DNA from: Rhizobium sp. 11515TR
Lineage (GTDB): Bacteria; Pseudomonadota; Alphaproteobacteria; Rhizobiales; Rhizobiaceae
Length of the DNA: 64,000 bases
Reading direction: 5' to 3'
Assembly: GCF_002277895.1 (NCBI RefSeq)
Contig: NZ_CP022998.1
Coordinates: 1,717,501 to 1,781,500 of the forward strand
The notes below the pieces were generated by a model, which did not search any database, was not told the origin of the DNA, and saw only the letters and a list, made by a program, of their open reading frames with translations. The position numbers and the translations under genes are program-made. Positions 17,591-25,609 of the stretch are shown piece after piece. Position 1 is the first letter of the stretch, and the number at the start of each line of letters is the position of its first letter.

Positions 17591-18121
17591 CAAACGTGGA
17601 AATTGTTCAGGAAGGAATAGCTGTTCGCGTTATTAGTTATCTGTTTTTTAGTAGATGAATTTTTTGCGAAGAAATGTAGGGATTAAAAACTGGACATTTG
17701 GATAAAGAGTGCTAATTCAGATTCAAGTAGAGTTCTGATGTTGAGTTAGTCTCGGCCGGGTTTAAGCTCTCAATGCTTTTATCTTTCTTTGATGAAAAGC
17801 TGAGCAAAACTTTCTTCCGGTAACGGATTAAAGATCGCTATCGCGGTCGCTAATTCTGAGATCAGGCGGCAAGGGGCGGTTTTCTCTCGCATGAGGTCTA
17901 GGGGTGGATTTCATGCGGAAAGAAATTTGGTTTTATCCACCGTTTTCTTGCTGGTGACTGCTACGAATACGAGCAATGCGTTTGTGCGGATTGTTCGGCG
18001 CTGGGACATAGCGAAATCGACAGATTTCCGTAACCGAGCGCGAAATATATAGCAACGTTGTGCCCTGCGTGCTCTCCGGAGGCGCGGACGCAGCAGGCAA
18101 GCCGATGAACAGGAGAACACA
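17591..18121. other. 531-base AT-rich intergenic region upstream of mucR
   Basis: This stretch is markedly richer in A and T than its neighbours from about 17600 to 17830 and contains many T tracts. MucR/Ros proteins are known to bind AT-rich DNA with spaced T bases and to repress their own gene, so autoregulatory sites are likely here. No convincing ORF lies on either strand. A possible hairpin CTGCGT...ACGCAG lies near 18064-18092. The ribosome binding site AGGAGA is at 18110-18115. Confidence 0.45.
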
Positions 18122-18550
18122 ATGACAGATGCGGCCCTTGGCAACGGGCAGGAGTTACTGGTTGAACTGACTGCCGATATTGTAGCGGCCTATGTCAGCA
18201 ACCATGTCGTACCGGTCAGCGACCTTCCGAATTTGATTTCCGACGTACATTCCGCCTTGAGCAGCACCTCGGCTCCGGCACCTGCCGTAACCGTGGTCGA
18301 AAAGCAGAAGCCGGCCGTATCCGTCCGCAAATCCGTGCAAGATGACCAGATCACCTGCCTCGAATGTGGCGGCAGCTTCAAGTCTTTGAAGCGCCATCTC
18401 ATGACCCATCATGGTCTTTCGCCGGAAGAGTATCGCGAAAAGTGGGATCTCGCTGCCGATTATCCGATGGTGGCGCCAGCCTATGCGGAAGCCCGTTCGC
18501 GCCTGGCAAAGGAAATGGGCCTCGGCCAACGTCGCAAGCGCGGCCGCTGA
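18122..18550 (+). CDS. mucR: MucR/Ros family zinc-finger transcriptional regulator
   Basis: A 142-residue regulator whose C-terminal half holds the prokaryotic C2H2 zinc finger [19 protein letters not shown] (residues about 80-98), followed by the family's [29 protein letters not shown]. The N-terminal helix region mediates oligomerisation. MucR/RosR proteins in rhizobia control exopolysaccharide, motility and symbiosis genes and silence AT-rich DNA in an H-NS-like way. The start ATG follows AGGAGA with good spacing. A perfect stem-loop lies just after the stop. The long AT-rich upstream region is consistent with autorepression. Which paralogue (mucR or rosR) this is cannot be told. Confidence 0.93.
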   Translation: MTDAALGNGQELLVELTADIVAAYVSNHVVPVSDLPNLISDVHSALSSTSAPAPAVTVVEKQKPAVSVRKSVQDDQITCLECGGSFKSLKRHLMTHHGLSPEEYREKWDLAADYPMVAPAYAEARSRLAKEMGLGQRRKRGR

Positions 18551-18571
18551 GAGTTCCATAACGAACTTAAA

Positions 18572-18599
18572 GATAACCCGGCTTTTGGGCCGGGTTATC
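18572..18599 (+). terminator. Stem-loop after mucR
   Basis: GATAACCCGGC (18572-18582) pairs with GCCGGGTTATC (18588-18598) around a TTTTG loop, 22 bases after the mucR stop. It lacks a T tract on the plus strand, so it may act as a weak or bidirectional terminator between mucR and the convergent sufE. Confidence 0.6.
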
Positions 18600-18622
18600 C
18601 CCATGTTGGCTGCAGGATCGGC

Positions 18623-19045
18623 CTATGCCGCGGCCCTGACACGAGCCTCTTCGCGAATGCGTTTGATCATCGAGCGCAATCCGTTGGCGCGCTGCGAGGA
18701 GAGATGCTCCACCAGCCCGATCTTCCCGAAGACATCGAGTGCGTCGAGAGCCGCGATTTCCGAAGCTGGCTTGCCGGAATAGGTGGCAAGCACGATCGCC
18801 ACCAGCCCGCGCACGATATGAGCGTCTGAATCGCCTTCAAAGGTCAATATCGGATTGTCCGGATCGCCGGATGCATGCGTGACGAGCCAGACTTGGCTCG
18901 CGCAGCCCTGCACCTTATTTTCCAGCGTCCGCTTTTCCTCCGGCAGGTCGGGCAGCGCCTTGCCGAGCTCGATCACAAAGCGGTAGCGATCCTCCCATTC
19001 GTCCAGGAAGGAAAAGTCTTCGATGATCTTCTCAAGCGGTGTCAT
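18623..19045 (-). CDS. sufE: SufE family Fe-S cluster assembly sulfur acceptor
   Basis: A 140-residue protein of the SufE/CsdE family, which takes persulfide sulfur from the cysteine desulfurase SufS and passes it to the SufBCD scaffold. The active cysteine is Cys48 in KVQGCASQVW. Other family features are the EDFSFLDEWEDRYRFVIELGK start and the C-terminal HLSSQRANGLRSM. The frame stays open to 19384 on the minus strand, but homology begins at MTPLEKI (ATG 19045-19043). No suf operon lies nearby, so it acts in trans. Confidence 0.92.
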   Translation of the reverse strand: MTPLEKIIEDFSFLDEWEDRYRFVIELGKALPDLPEEKRTLENKVQGCASQVWLVTHASGDPDNPILTFEGDSDAHIVRGLVAIVLATYSGKPASEIAALDALDVFGKIGLVEHLSSQRANGLRSMIKRIREEARVRAAA

Positions 19046-19172
19046 TGCAGCAGTCCAGATTGTCCATTGTCTTGGATATAGGCGAAACGGTGCCCGATTT
19101 GAACCCGGGACGACAAAGAACGCCACCGACCATAGGGGCGGCGGCGCTGAAGTTGGGGCCAATGGAAGAATG

Positions 19173-19637
19173 TCAGATATGGGGGCGCGGCATCGGCAGC
19201 GGAATGGAGGACGGCAGCTTGACCGTGCCGGTAACGACGACGTCGGCCGTTTCTGCACCCGTGATGCGCTTGGCCGGCATCGGCTGCGCCATGGCGGCAA
19301 CCTGATCGGTACCTGTGTGAGCCGTTGCGGCAGCCGCCTGCGGATTTGCGGCTTGATCCTTGAAGTGACGGCCGAGCATGTCATAGGCGACGCGAGCGCC
19401 GTCGCCGACCTGATAGCCGAGCGCCGTCAGCGTTTCGCCGCCCTTGGCACAGACATCCGGCTTCTCGTTGCACATAGCGCCGACATATTGAACGACGCCC
19501 GATGCCGCCGAAATCGCATCGGAAACCTGCAGCGTCGCTTCACCTGCCGGCCGCGGCGCACCCTCGGGCTTTGCAAAGATTGGCAGGAACATGAGAACCA
19601 GCGAAAACCAGAACCCTGCTCTAATCAGAAACCACAT
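19173..19637 (-). CDS. DUF5330 domain-containing protein
   Basis: A 154-residue protein with an N-terminal hydrophobic segment (FLIRAGFWFSLVLMFLPIFA) that is a signal anchor or signal peptide. The central part (DAISAASGVVQYVGAMCNEKPDVCAKGGETLTALG) with two cysteines is the DUF5330 core, a rhizobial family of unknown function. The C-terminal third is Ala/Thr/Pro rich and ends with proline repeats. It lies 127 bases upstream of sufE on the same strand, so an operon is possible. Confidence 0.82.
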   Translation of the reverse strand: MWFLIRAGFWFSLVLMFLPIFAKPEGAPRPAGEATLQVSDAISAASGVVQYVGAMCNEKPDVCAKGGETLTALGYQVGDGARVAYDMLGRHFKDQAANPQAAAATAHTGTDQVAAMAQPMPAKRITGAETADVVVTGTVKLPSSIPLPMPRPHI

Positions 19638-20066
19638 CGCCTAGCCCCATCCTCTCTGTCGCTCGGCTCGATCGCCGATTCGGACTTGCTCGTCCGATCT
19701 GGTTCGAACCCTATCTGGCAGAGGACAACAGCGCTTTTCAAAACTCGGCAGCATTTTCTGCAATTTTGATTCAAATTGTAGCTTTCCGGCTTTGACCAGC
19801 ATTTGGTTCAGATTGTAGCGATTGCTGTTAAGCATGTCTCGCCCTATCCGCCTGATATGCAGGGCTTTGCGGATGCAAGCTTTGCCGCAAAAGTTAACGT
19901 GGGGCAGAAATACGAATAAAATCCGTTGCTTACCTGCTGTTAACCACAAAAAACAAAGGTCCCTCATTCTGCGTCAAAACGGGATTTTGAGCCCTTTTCG
20001 GCCGTCCTCAGCGTTCCTTCTTTATTCTTTCCTTAAGTCGGCGGGGCCTATTGTGCAGTCCGATAA
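19638..20066. other. Divergent intergenic region upstream of the DivJ-like kinase
   Basis: This 429-base AT-rich gap separates the DUF5330 gene (minus) and the kinase gene (plus). It contains an imperfect direct repeat, TTCAAATTGTAGC near 19770 and TTCAGATTGTAGC near 19808, spaced by about 38 bases. Some GTTAAC hexamers occur, but I found no full TTAA-N7-TTAA CtrA site. No RNA gene or convincing ORF. Confidence 0.4.
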
Positions 20067-21644
20067 GTGACCGTTTTAACGGGTTGTAGTGTGCGCGTAT
20101 TGAGTGACATTTCTGTCGGGACTGTAGCCCTCGTGGACCGGGTAGGCCGAAGCTGGCTCTCCCGGACGAGCGGGGATGGCGAAGTTCGTGGACAGGAACT
20201 GGCGATCCTGCGCCGGCTTGCGCTTGCTTCTTCCGTCGCGCTCTTTGCCGTTCCGGCCGGTCTTTCCCTCGTCACCAGCCCGGCCGTGGCGCTGCCTGCC
20301 GGTGTGGCCACGGTCTGCGCTGCCTTCCTCTTTTCGGCCGTGGGCAGCATCGCGCTGTCGCGTCAGCGGCCTGCCCTCCGTCCGGCAGAGGCCGTCGTCG
20401 TCGAGCACCGCGATCTGATGCTGGAGTCGGCCTTCGGCCTCGTCCTGTTACTCGACCCTCAGGGCAATGTGACCACAGTCGGTGGCCGCGATCGTGCGGA
20501 ATTTCTGTGCTGGATGCGCGACCCCACCGGGCGTGGCTTCGTCGAGCAGATCCACGTCTCAGACAGAATCGTCTTCCTGCAGGCGATCGATGTACTGCGC
20601 CAGGGAAGGGATGCCCATAGCGCCGACTTGCGACTGGAACGGTCGACAGTTGTCGGTGGGGATGACCAGTTCGTCCATGCGCGGATGGAACTGACCGCGC
20701 GTCGCGATGCCGAAGGGCGTCTGACGGCAATCGTCAGCCAGCTGCGCGATATCTCTCAGGACCAGCAGCTCCGCGAGGATGCGGCGCGCAAGGCGGCTGA
20801 GGCGGAATCGGCCAATGATGCCAAGTCGCGCTTCCTGGCTGCCGTCAGCCATGAGCTGCGTACCCCGCTCAATGCGATCCTCGGCTTTTCCGATATTCTG
20901 AGCGGCGAGTATTTCGGCAAGCTGGAAAACGATCGCCAGCGTGAATATGTCGGCTTGATCCGTCAGTCGGGTGCGCATCTTCTGTCGGTCGTCAATACCA
21001 TGCTCGACATGAGCAAGATCGAGGCTGGCCGTTATGAGCTGATGCTCGAATCCTTCGCGATCGAGGACACCATTGCGACATGCGAAGCAATGCTCGGGCT
21101 GCAGGCGAAGGAAAAGGGACTGACGCTGACAAGCCGCATCCAGCGGGGCCTCGGCGAGATCGTCGCCGACCAGCGGGCGATCCAGCAGATCCTCATCAAT
21201 CTCATCGGCAACGCCATCAAGTTTACCGATGCCGGCGGTGCGATCACCATCGATGCTGCTTTGGCTGATGGCATGTTGAAGCTGTCGATCGGCGATACGG
21301 GCATCGGCATTGCCAGCGAGCGCCTGGCATCGCTCGGCCAGCCCTTTGTGCAGATCCAGAACGACTATACCCGCCGTTACGCCGGTACCGGCCTCGGCCT
21401 CTCGCTGGTCAAGGGCCTCGTCGGCCTGCACGGCGGAAACTTCTCGATTGCCAGTGCGCCGGGCGAGGGCACGGTCATTACCATCCTCATTCCGTTCGAT
21501 GGTTCCGGCGCCGTGACGATGCAGCAGCCTGTGGATGTTAATCGTGCTGTCGATTTTCCGCCGCGCCTGAAACATACTGTGGAGATAGATGAAGGGCGAA
21601 ACAAGGAACTGATGAATGGCCCCGCAAAAGCGAAAATCGCCTAA
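20067..21644 (+). CDS. divJ: PAS-type sensor histidine kinase, DivJ-like
   Basis: A 525-residue kinase. Two hydrophobic segments near residues 50-95 anchor it in the membrane; a PAS-like domain spans about 115-230 (LVLLLDPQGNVTTVGGRDRAEFL). The HisKA box has the phosphoacceptor His262 in AAVSHELRTPLNAILGFSDIL, and the ATPase domain holds NLIGNAIKFTD, GDTGIGI and GTGLGLSLV. The DHp sequence belongs to the DivJ/PleC/PdhS class that acts on DivK in alphaproteobacteria. The DivJ name rests on my memory that the S. meliloti divJ gene lies a short way from feuPQ, as here, so it is an inference. The start is taken as GTG 20067. It overlaps the next gene by 29 bases. Confidence 0.8.
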   Translation: MTVLTGCSVRVLSDISVGTVALVDRVGRSWLSRTSGDGEVRGQELAILRRLALASSVALFAVPAGLSLVTSPAVALPAGVATVCAAFLFSAVGSIALSRQRPALRPAEAVVVEHRDLMLESAFGLVLLLDPQGNVTTVGGRDRAEFLCWMRDPTGRGFVEQIHVSDRIVFLQAIDVLRQGRDAHSADLRLERSTVVGGDDQFVHARMELTARRDAEGRLTAIVSQLRDISQDQQLREDAARKAAEAESANDAKSRFLAAVSHELRTPLNAILGFSDILSGEYFGKLENDRQREYVGLIRQSGAHLLSVVNTMLDMSKIEAGRYELMLESFAIEDTIATCEAMLGLQAKEKGLTLTSRIQRGLGEIVADQRAIQQILINLIGNAIKFTDAGGAITIDAALADGMLKLSIGDTGIGIASERLASLGQPFVQIQNDYTRRYAGTGLGLSLVKGLVGLHGGNFSIASAPGEGTVITILIPFDGSGAVTMQQPVDVNRAVDFPPRLKHTVEIDEGRNKELMNGPAKAKIA

Positions 21645-22629
21645 GGGACGAGGAAGGGGCAAGCGCAAGCAGCCCGGCCTGGCCTCCCGTGGTGCGGTTG
21701 CCCTTGGCAGCCTGAGCCTGCGCGGCAGCACCGCGCTGGGCGGCCTTGGCCTTCGCGGTGCGGGCGCGCTCGCCGCTCTGATCGGCAGTGCAGTGGGCCG
21801 TCATCCCGCCATTGCCGGCGGCATGGCGCTTTTCTTCGGGGTTTTTGGCTTCGTCACCGCCAATGCGCTCTGGTATCAGACGGGCGCGCATCCATCGCCC
21901 ATATTGCGCACCCGCGATCCCGCGTCTCCCTACCAGATCCCCGGCCGCAAATCCTTTCTGCACGCGCAGCAGGCCGACGCCGGCAACGTCACCACTTTTC
22001 GGATAGAAAGGCAGGATTCGGCTTCCGATTCTGCCACGGCACCCTCAACAGCACAGTCGTCCAGCGCGCCGTCGAAACTGATTGCCGATGTACAGGCCGA
22101 ACTCATCCGTCACGGCCTCTATGATGGCGCAGCCGATGGAAAGCCGGGATCGCGCACGACATCGGCCATCCTCTTCTTCCAGGAGGCGTCTGGTCTTCCG
22201 CAAACCGGCACGCCGACACCGGAGCTTCTGGCCGCTCTCAGGGCCAGCAATGCCGCCGCTGCACAGCCGGCCGGTGGCAGAGCGAATGCGGCGGCGGCCG
22301 TCCCCGCCGAGCGCCCCGTCAACGTTTCCGCCACGGCGGATGCGATCGACCCGGTTGCCGCCGCCATTCAGAATGCTGAGAAGAACATCCGGACCGGTGC
22401 TGTCGTCGCCAAAGCAACGCCGAGCGATGCGGTCAACAAGGTCAATATGGTCATGCAGATCCAAAAGGGCCTGAGCAATATCGCCTACAGCAATGTCAGC
22501 ATCGACGGCGTAGCCGGAGAGCAGACGAAGGCAGCGATCCGCCGCTTCCAGAAGCACTATCGCCTGCCGGAGACCGGGGAACCGAACATGGCGGTCCTCA
22601 AGAAGCTGCAGGATATCGGCGCGCTCTGA
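21616..22629 (+). CDS. Membrane-anchored peptidoglycan-binding domain protein
   Basis: A 337-residue protein. A very basic N-terminus (PQKRKSPKGRGRGKRKQ) and Gly/Ala/Leu-rich segments with near repeats (LGSLSLRGS, LGGLGLRGA) lead to one transmembrane helix near residues 60-80. The periplasmic part contains two PG_binding_1 domains: residues about 155-210 (ADVQAELIRHGLYDGAADGKPGSRTTSAILFFQ) and 275-335 (MQIQKGLSNIAYSNVSIDGVAGEQTKAAIRRFQ). It probably binds the cell wall. It begins within the 3' end of the DivJ-like kinase gene, so the two are cotranscribed, linking a cell-cycle kinase to an envelope protein. Confidence 0.85.
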   Translation: MAPQKRKSPKGRGRGKRKQPGLASRGAVALGSLSLRGSTALGGLGLRGAGALAALIGSAVGRHPAIAGGMALFFGVFGFVTANALWYQTGAHPSPILRTRDPASPYQIPGRKSFLHAQQADAGNVTTFRIERQDSASDSATAPSTAQSSSAPSKLIADVQAELIRHGLYDGAADGKPGSRTTSAILFFQEASGLPQTGTPTPELLAALRASNAAAAQPAGGRANAAAAVPAERPVNVSATADAIDPVAAAIQNAEKNIRTGAVVAKATPSDAVNKVNMVMQIQKGLSNIAYSNVSIDGVAGEQTKAAIRRFQKHYRLPETGEPNMAVLKKLQDIGAL

Positions 22630-22726
22630 AGCCCGCGGTACAAGCCTCTGTCGTCAACCTGATACGACTACGCGCTGTAGGGCGGCTTCAATTGCCTTGG
22701 CGGGCATGCACCGTTATAGCTGCGAC

Positions 22727-23086
22727 ATGAGATTGCGCAGCGACATCTTTGTTTCCGCTCTTGTCCGCCGCTTGTTTGCCCGTGGCGATTTTGCCGCTGT
22801 CGAGCACAAGGGTGAAGAGCAGGCGGGCGCGATCTTCATCCGTCAACGCTTCCGCGACGGATCGGAGACCCTCTATGCGCCGGCACCGCAGAGCCTGTTC
22901 GATGAGGAGGAGAGCGGTACGCGGCTCTTCGAGATCCGCATCGAGCGGAAGGAGCCGCAGGAAATCCGCGAAACCCTGGATCGCGAGCTGAAATTCGATC
23001 CTGATTTATGGATCGTCGAACTGGAAACGGACGATATCGCCGATATCGTCCCATTAGCCGGTTTCCGCGCCAATCCGCTGGATTGA
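22727..23086 (+). CDS. DUF1491 family protein
   Basis: A 119-residue cytoplasmic protein of the DUF1491 family, recognised from MRLRSDIFVSALVRRLFARGDFAAVEHKG and the later LWIVELETDD. The family is restricted to Alphaproteobacteria and has no established function. ATG 22727 is chosen because the family starts there; a start at 22697 would add ten unrelated residues. It follows the peptidoglycan-binding gene by about 100 bases and converges with the DUF2336 gene, with only seven bases between stops. Confidence 0.85.
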   Translation: MRLRSDIFVSALVRRLFARGDFAAVEHKGEEQAGAIFIRQRFRDGSETLYAPAPQSLFDEEESGTRLFEIRIERKEPQEIRETLDRELKFDPDLWIVELETDDIADIVPLAGFRANPLD

Positions 23087-23093
23087 GCCGCTT

Positions 23094-24038
23094 TTACCGA
23101 CGGTTTGCCACACGCAATTCGCGGAGAGGACCTGATTTTGCCCCGAACAACGGCGCTGCAGGACGCTGCGCCGGCTTTTCCTGCGGCAGATAGGTATAGC
23201 TGTCGGCGCGGCGCCATGCTTCGACGCGTGCCTGGCTCTCCTCCTGGTCGATATCATCGAGCACCAGCCATGCCCGACTGACGCTGCCATGCCGTTCGGC
23301 CAGATGCGGATAGAAGCGCTCCAGCGAGTAGACGGCATCGGCAATGCCCATGCCGAGGCTGACGAGCGTGACGGCGAGCTGTTGCCCCGAAGTGTCGAGC
23401 AGGATGCGTTCAGCAAGCCAGTAGCTGGAGGAGAGGGCATCGGCGAGCGTCGTTGCGAATTGCACCGCATCGCGCTCACGGGCAAAGCGGACGAGCAGAG
23501 CTTCCTGCGTCTCGCTAAGGCTACGCAGACCGAGCCGGTCGCTGTCATCGCGGTTGAGATGGCGCGCAGCCTGTTTGATCTGCTGGCGCAGGATTTCTTC
23601 GCGCGATTGCCGTTCGGTTTCTGTTGTCTCGGCTTGGGATGAAGCGACGGCGGCCGGCTGTTCCGGCACTGTCATGCCGCGTTCCGGTTCGGCCTGATGC
23701 AGGCCGACGAGCGCGTCGATGACCTTGGGAGAGAGCGAGGAGCGGCGGACGATCGCCCGCGCATGGGCGGCCCCTTGCGTGCGTGCGATGGTGATAAGTG
23801 TATCGTCGTCGATCGCCTGCGAACTCGTAAGGAACGGAGCGGCAATTGGGATCGGCTGACAGCCGATGAACAGTGCAACGGCTTGGGGCACGGTTTCACA
23901 TTGGGAGAGGGCGGCAACCGCTTGCCGCTTCGCCTCGTCCGAAGATGCCTGGAAAACGGGGGTGAAAAGCTCGGCGAACTGGCGAAGTTCCGATTTGGAT
24001 GGATGGCCCATGCCTTCGAAGCTGGTGATCGTCGCCAT
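23094..24038 (-). CDS. DUF2336 domain-containing protein
   Basis: A 314-residue protein, mostly helical, with the DUF2336 repeat-like pattern at residues 10-150 (DEAKRQAVAALSQCETVPQAVALF, then AHARAIVRRSSLSPKVIDALVGLH). A Gln/Glu-rich linker (EQPAAVASSQAETTETERQSREE) separates it from the C-terminal helical part. Alphaproteobacterial DUF2336 proteins have no firmly known role. ATG 24038-24036 is used: it overlaps the stop of the upstream small membrane protein as TGATG, and AAGGA lies about ten bases before it. Confidence 0.83.
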   Translation of the reverse strand: MATITSFEGMGHPSKSELRQFAELFTPVFQASSDEAKRQAVAALSQCETVPQAVALFIGCQPIPIAAPFLTSSQAIDDDTLITIARTQGAAHARAIVRRSSLSPKVIDALVGLHQAEPERGMTVPEQPAAVASSQAETTETERQSREEILRQQIKQAARHLNRDDSDRLGLRSLSETQEALLVRFARERDAVQFATTLADALSSSYWLAERILLDTSGQQLAVTLVSLGMGIADAVYSLERFYPHLAERHGSVSRAWLVLDDIDQEESQARVEAWRRADSYTYLPQEKPAQRPAAPLFGAKSGPLRELRVANRR

Positions 24039-24250
24039 CAGAACCACGTCCTTCTTGCGGACAGTCGCAGGCTCTTCAAGGTCTCTAAACCGATCACGCA
24101 CGCCAACACCCATACCGATACGCCGAACAAAAAAGCAGGGAGCCCGAAGGTCGACCATGGCTTCCGCTTTGCTTCACTCCAGTCGAATGGGACGACTCTT
24201 TCGATAAAGAGGGCATCCTCGATGATGACTGTCGAAACGGGTATGGACAC
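24038..24250 (-). CDS. Small single-pass membrane protein coupled to DUF2336 gene
   Basis: A 70-residue protein with GTG start. Residues 35-55 (FGLPAFLFGVSVWVLACVIGLE) form one transmembrane helix, preceded by a polar segment with acidic and basic residues and followed by a basic tail (KSLRLSARRTW). The stop overlaps the next start as TGATG, which is strong evidence for a translated gene coupled to the DUF2336 gene. I do not recognise a family. The two products may act together at the membrane. Confidence 0.65.
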   Translation of the reverse strand: MSIPVSTVIIEDALFIERVVPFDWSEAKRKPWSTFGLPAFLFGVSVWVLACVIGLETLKSLRLSARRTWF

Positions 24251-24542
24251 GGTCGTCCTTATCTGGCTTTCGCCAAAGACTAAGACCGGCGGGTTAATGG
24301 TTCGTGAAAACTTTATTAAAATCCGAATAAAAATTGCGCGTTAAGCTTGCGCGAGGAGTGCAGCCGCATTTTGTCCGCATGGACGGCAGTTTGGGGCGAA
24401 AGCGGACCTGTGGAAAACCTTTCTGGACATAGCTGCGCGCAGGCAAATTCAACCTATGAGTGCTTCGGTTGTGGAGATAGTCAAAAGCGATGTTACTCGC
24501 TGCGAAAGCGGAGATCCGGCCTCTCGATGCAGATGGAATTCT

Positions 24543-24749
24543 TCAGATGCCCTTATGCTCGCGCAAGGCTGCGAGCAGCTTTTCCGAGGTGTTGTAGCCG
24601 GATTGAAAAAGGCCGATTGCCGCCGTGGCCGCGAACTGGGCTTCCGTGCTTCTAATATCGATCCGCTTTTCCAGGCACCACCCATCCAGCGCATTGCGCA
24701 GGACGGTGACATCCTCCGGTGAAAAGACGGAACTGCCCGCCGCAAACAT
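24543..24749 (-). CDS. Small hypothetical protein (68 residues)
   Basis: A 68-residue soluble protein, MFAAGSSVFSPEDVTVLRN..., with a regular helical pattern (VLRNALDGWCLEKRI, FAATAAIGLFQSG, SEKLLAALREHKG). The composition and balanced charge look protein-like and resemble small conserved rhizobial proteins of unknown function. It stands alone on the minus strand, with AT-rich DNA upstream at 24770-24820 that could hold its promoter. Function unknown. Confidence 0.65.
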   Translation of the reverse strand: MFAAGSSVFSPEDVTVLRNALDGWCLEKRIDIRSTEAQFAATAAIGLFQSGYNTSEKLLAALREHKGI

Positions 24750-25090
24750 TGATTGCCCTCGAATTACGACCTTACATTACGTTAATTTTTCGTGAGCGCA
24801 AATAATATTTGTGTGACGCTTTTCTGCAACGTGGCATTCGCGCTTTCCGTGTGGCCGCCGGGTCATCTGTTTAGTTAAGCGCATGATATTGTTCGATTTC
24901 ACGGCAAAAGCGCGTTCCGCAATTTTTCAACGGTCGATGAAACCAAAGCTGCGGTCACGGCGTTAATGCAGCATGACGAGTGATGCCGAGAATGACGAGC
25001 GATAAGAATTAGCATTCTGTTAACTGCGATATGTCTGAATTCCGATTGAAAGCAGCCATTGGCAGAATGTGATCGAGTGTAAAGACAGCA
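24750..25090. other. Intergenic region without recognised genes
   Basis: This AT-rich stretch separates the 68-residue minus-strand gene from the structured leader at 25091-25271. I see no convincing ORF, no tRNA-like fold and no strong terminator. It should carry the promoters of both flanking units. Confidence 0.4.
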
Positions 25091-25222
25091 TGGAAGCCGA
25101 AAAATCGGTGCTCATGCCACGGTGTAAGGGAAATGCCGTGAGAAGGCGCGGATGCCTCCATTGAAGCCCAAAGACAAAGGCTGGAGTGGAGGAGCGCGCT
25201 AGCCCGCTTCAGTGGCGGGCAG
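25091..25222 (+). ncRNA. Candidate structured RNA: four consecutive hairpins
   Basis: Four stems follow each other. CCGA 25097-25100 pairs with TCGG 25105-25108. CACGG 25118-25122 pairs with CCGTG 25136-25140. A long arm has GCGCG 25146-25150 with CGCGC 25195-25199, CCTCCA 25155-25160 with TGGAGG 25187-25192 and AGCC 25165-25168 with GGCT 25179-25182. Finally GCCCGC 25202-25207 pairs with GCGGGC 25215-25220. No coding frame or known riboswitch core explains this. It may be a small RNA or a leader of the gene at 25275. Confidence 0.45.
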
Positions 25223-25247
25223 GGTGAAATCAGGTCGCAGGTTCATC

Positions 25248-25271
25248 CGTCTCGAGACGTTAATGGAGACG
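25248..25271 (+). promoter_or_regulatory. Hairpin able to hide the ribosome binding site of the gene at 25275
   Basis: CGTCTC at 25248-25253 is complementary to GAGACG at 25266-25271, which is the core of the GGAGACGAG ribosome binding site of the ORF at 25275. The same CGTCTC is also part of a perfect palindrome, CGTCTCGAGACG (25248-25259). The pairing would block translation unless opened. The regulatory role is inferred. Confidence 0.45.
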
Positions 25272-25274
25272 AGA

Positions 25275-25442
25275 ATGGCAAAAATCATATCTCTTTCGGA
25301 TTGGCGATTGCGCCTGCCGCCGCGCGCGCAGAAAGAGCCGGTGGAGGCAAAGATACTGTTGTTCACCGGCGTGCGTTACGAGCATCTTGATACGCCAACG
25401 CATCGCCCTGGGGCAGGCCCGAAGCGGGCAAAGGGAAAGTAA
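25275..25442 (+). CDS. Small hypothetical protein (55 residues) behind a structured leader
   Basis: A 55-residue basic protein, MAKIISLSDWRLRLPPRAQ..., ending in a Lys/Arg/Gly-rich tail (PGAGPKRAKGK). ATG 25275 follows GGAGACGAG at ideal spacing; an in-frame start at 25212 would read through the RNA hairpins. I recall small rhizobial proteins of this kind with no function assigned, so recognition is tentative. The preceding 180 bases are highly foldable and include a stem that would mask the ribosome binding site, suggesting post-transcriptional control. Confidence 0.6.
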   Translation: MAKIISLSDWRLRLPPRAQKEPVEAKILLFTGVRYEHLDTPTHRPGAGPKRAKGK

Positions 25443-25609
25443 GCGCTTCAGCATATGCAAGTGCGTGGCGAGTTGCCGCGCGCCTGCCAGCTGCCGCCGC
25501 AAGAGCCGGACAGCGCTTCCTGGCGCCGCTCGAGACGGGTCCGCCAGCTTCCCGCCGCACAATTCTCGATCCAGGGTTTTCAGCCCTAAAGATTTCAGCC
25601 CCAAAGATT

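Noticed and set aside
19078..19130. tRNA-like T-loop (GGTTCAAATC on the minus strand) near 19100
   Set aside because: The five-base T stem does not pair and no acceptor or anticodon arm can be drawn around it.
19638..20066. CtrA binding site upstream of the DivJ-like gene
   Set aside because: Several GTTAAC words are present, but no TTAA-N7-TTAA arrangement was found by eye.
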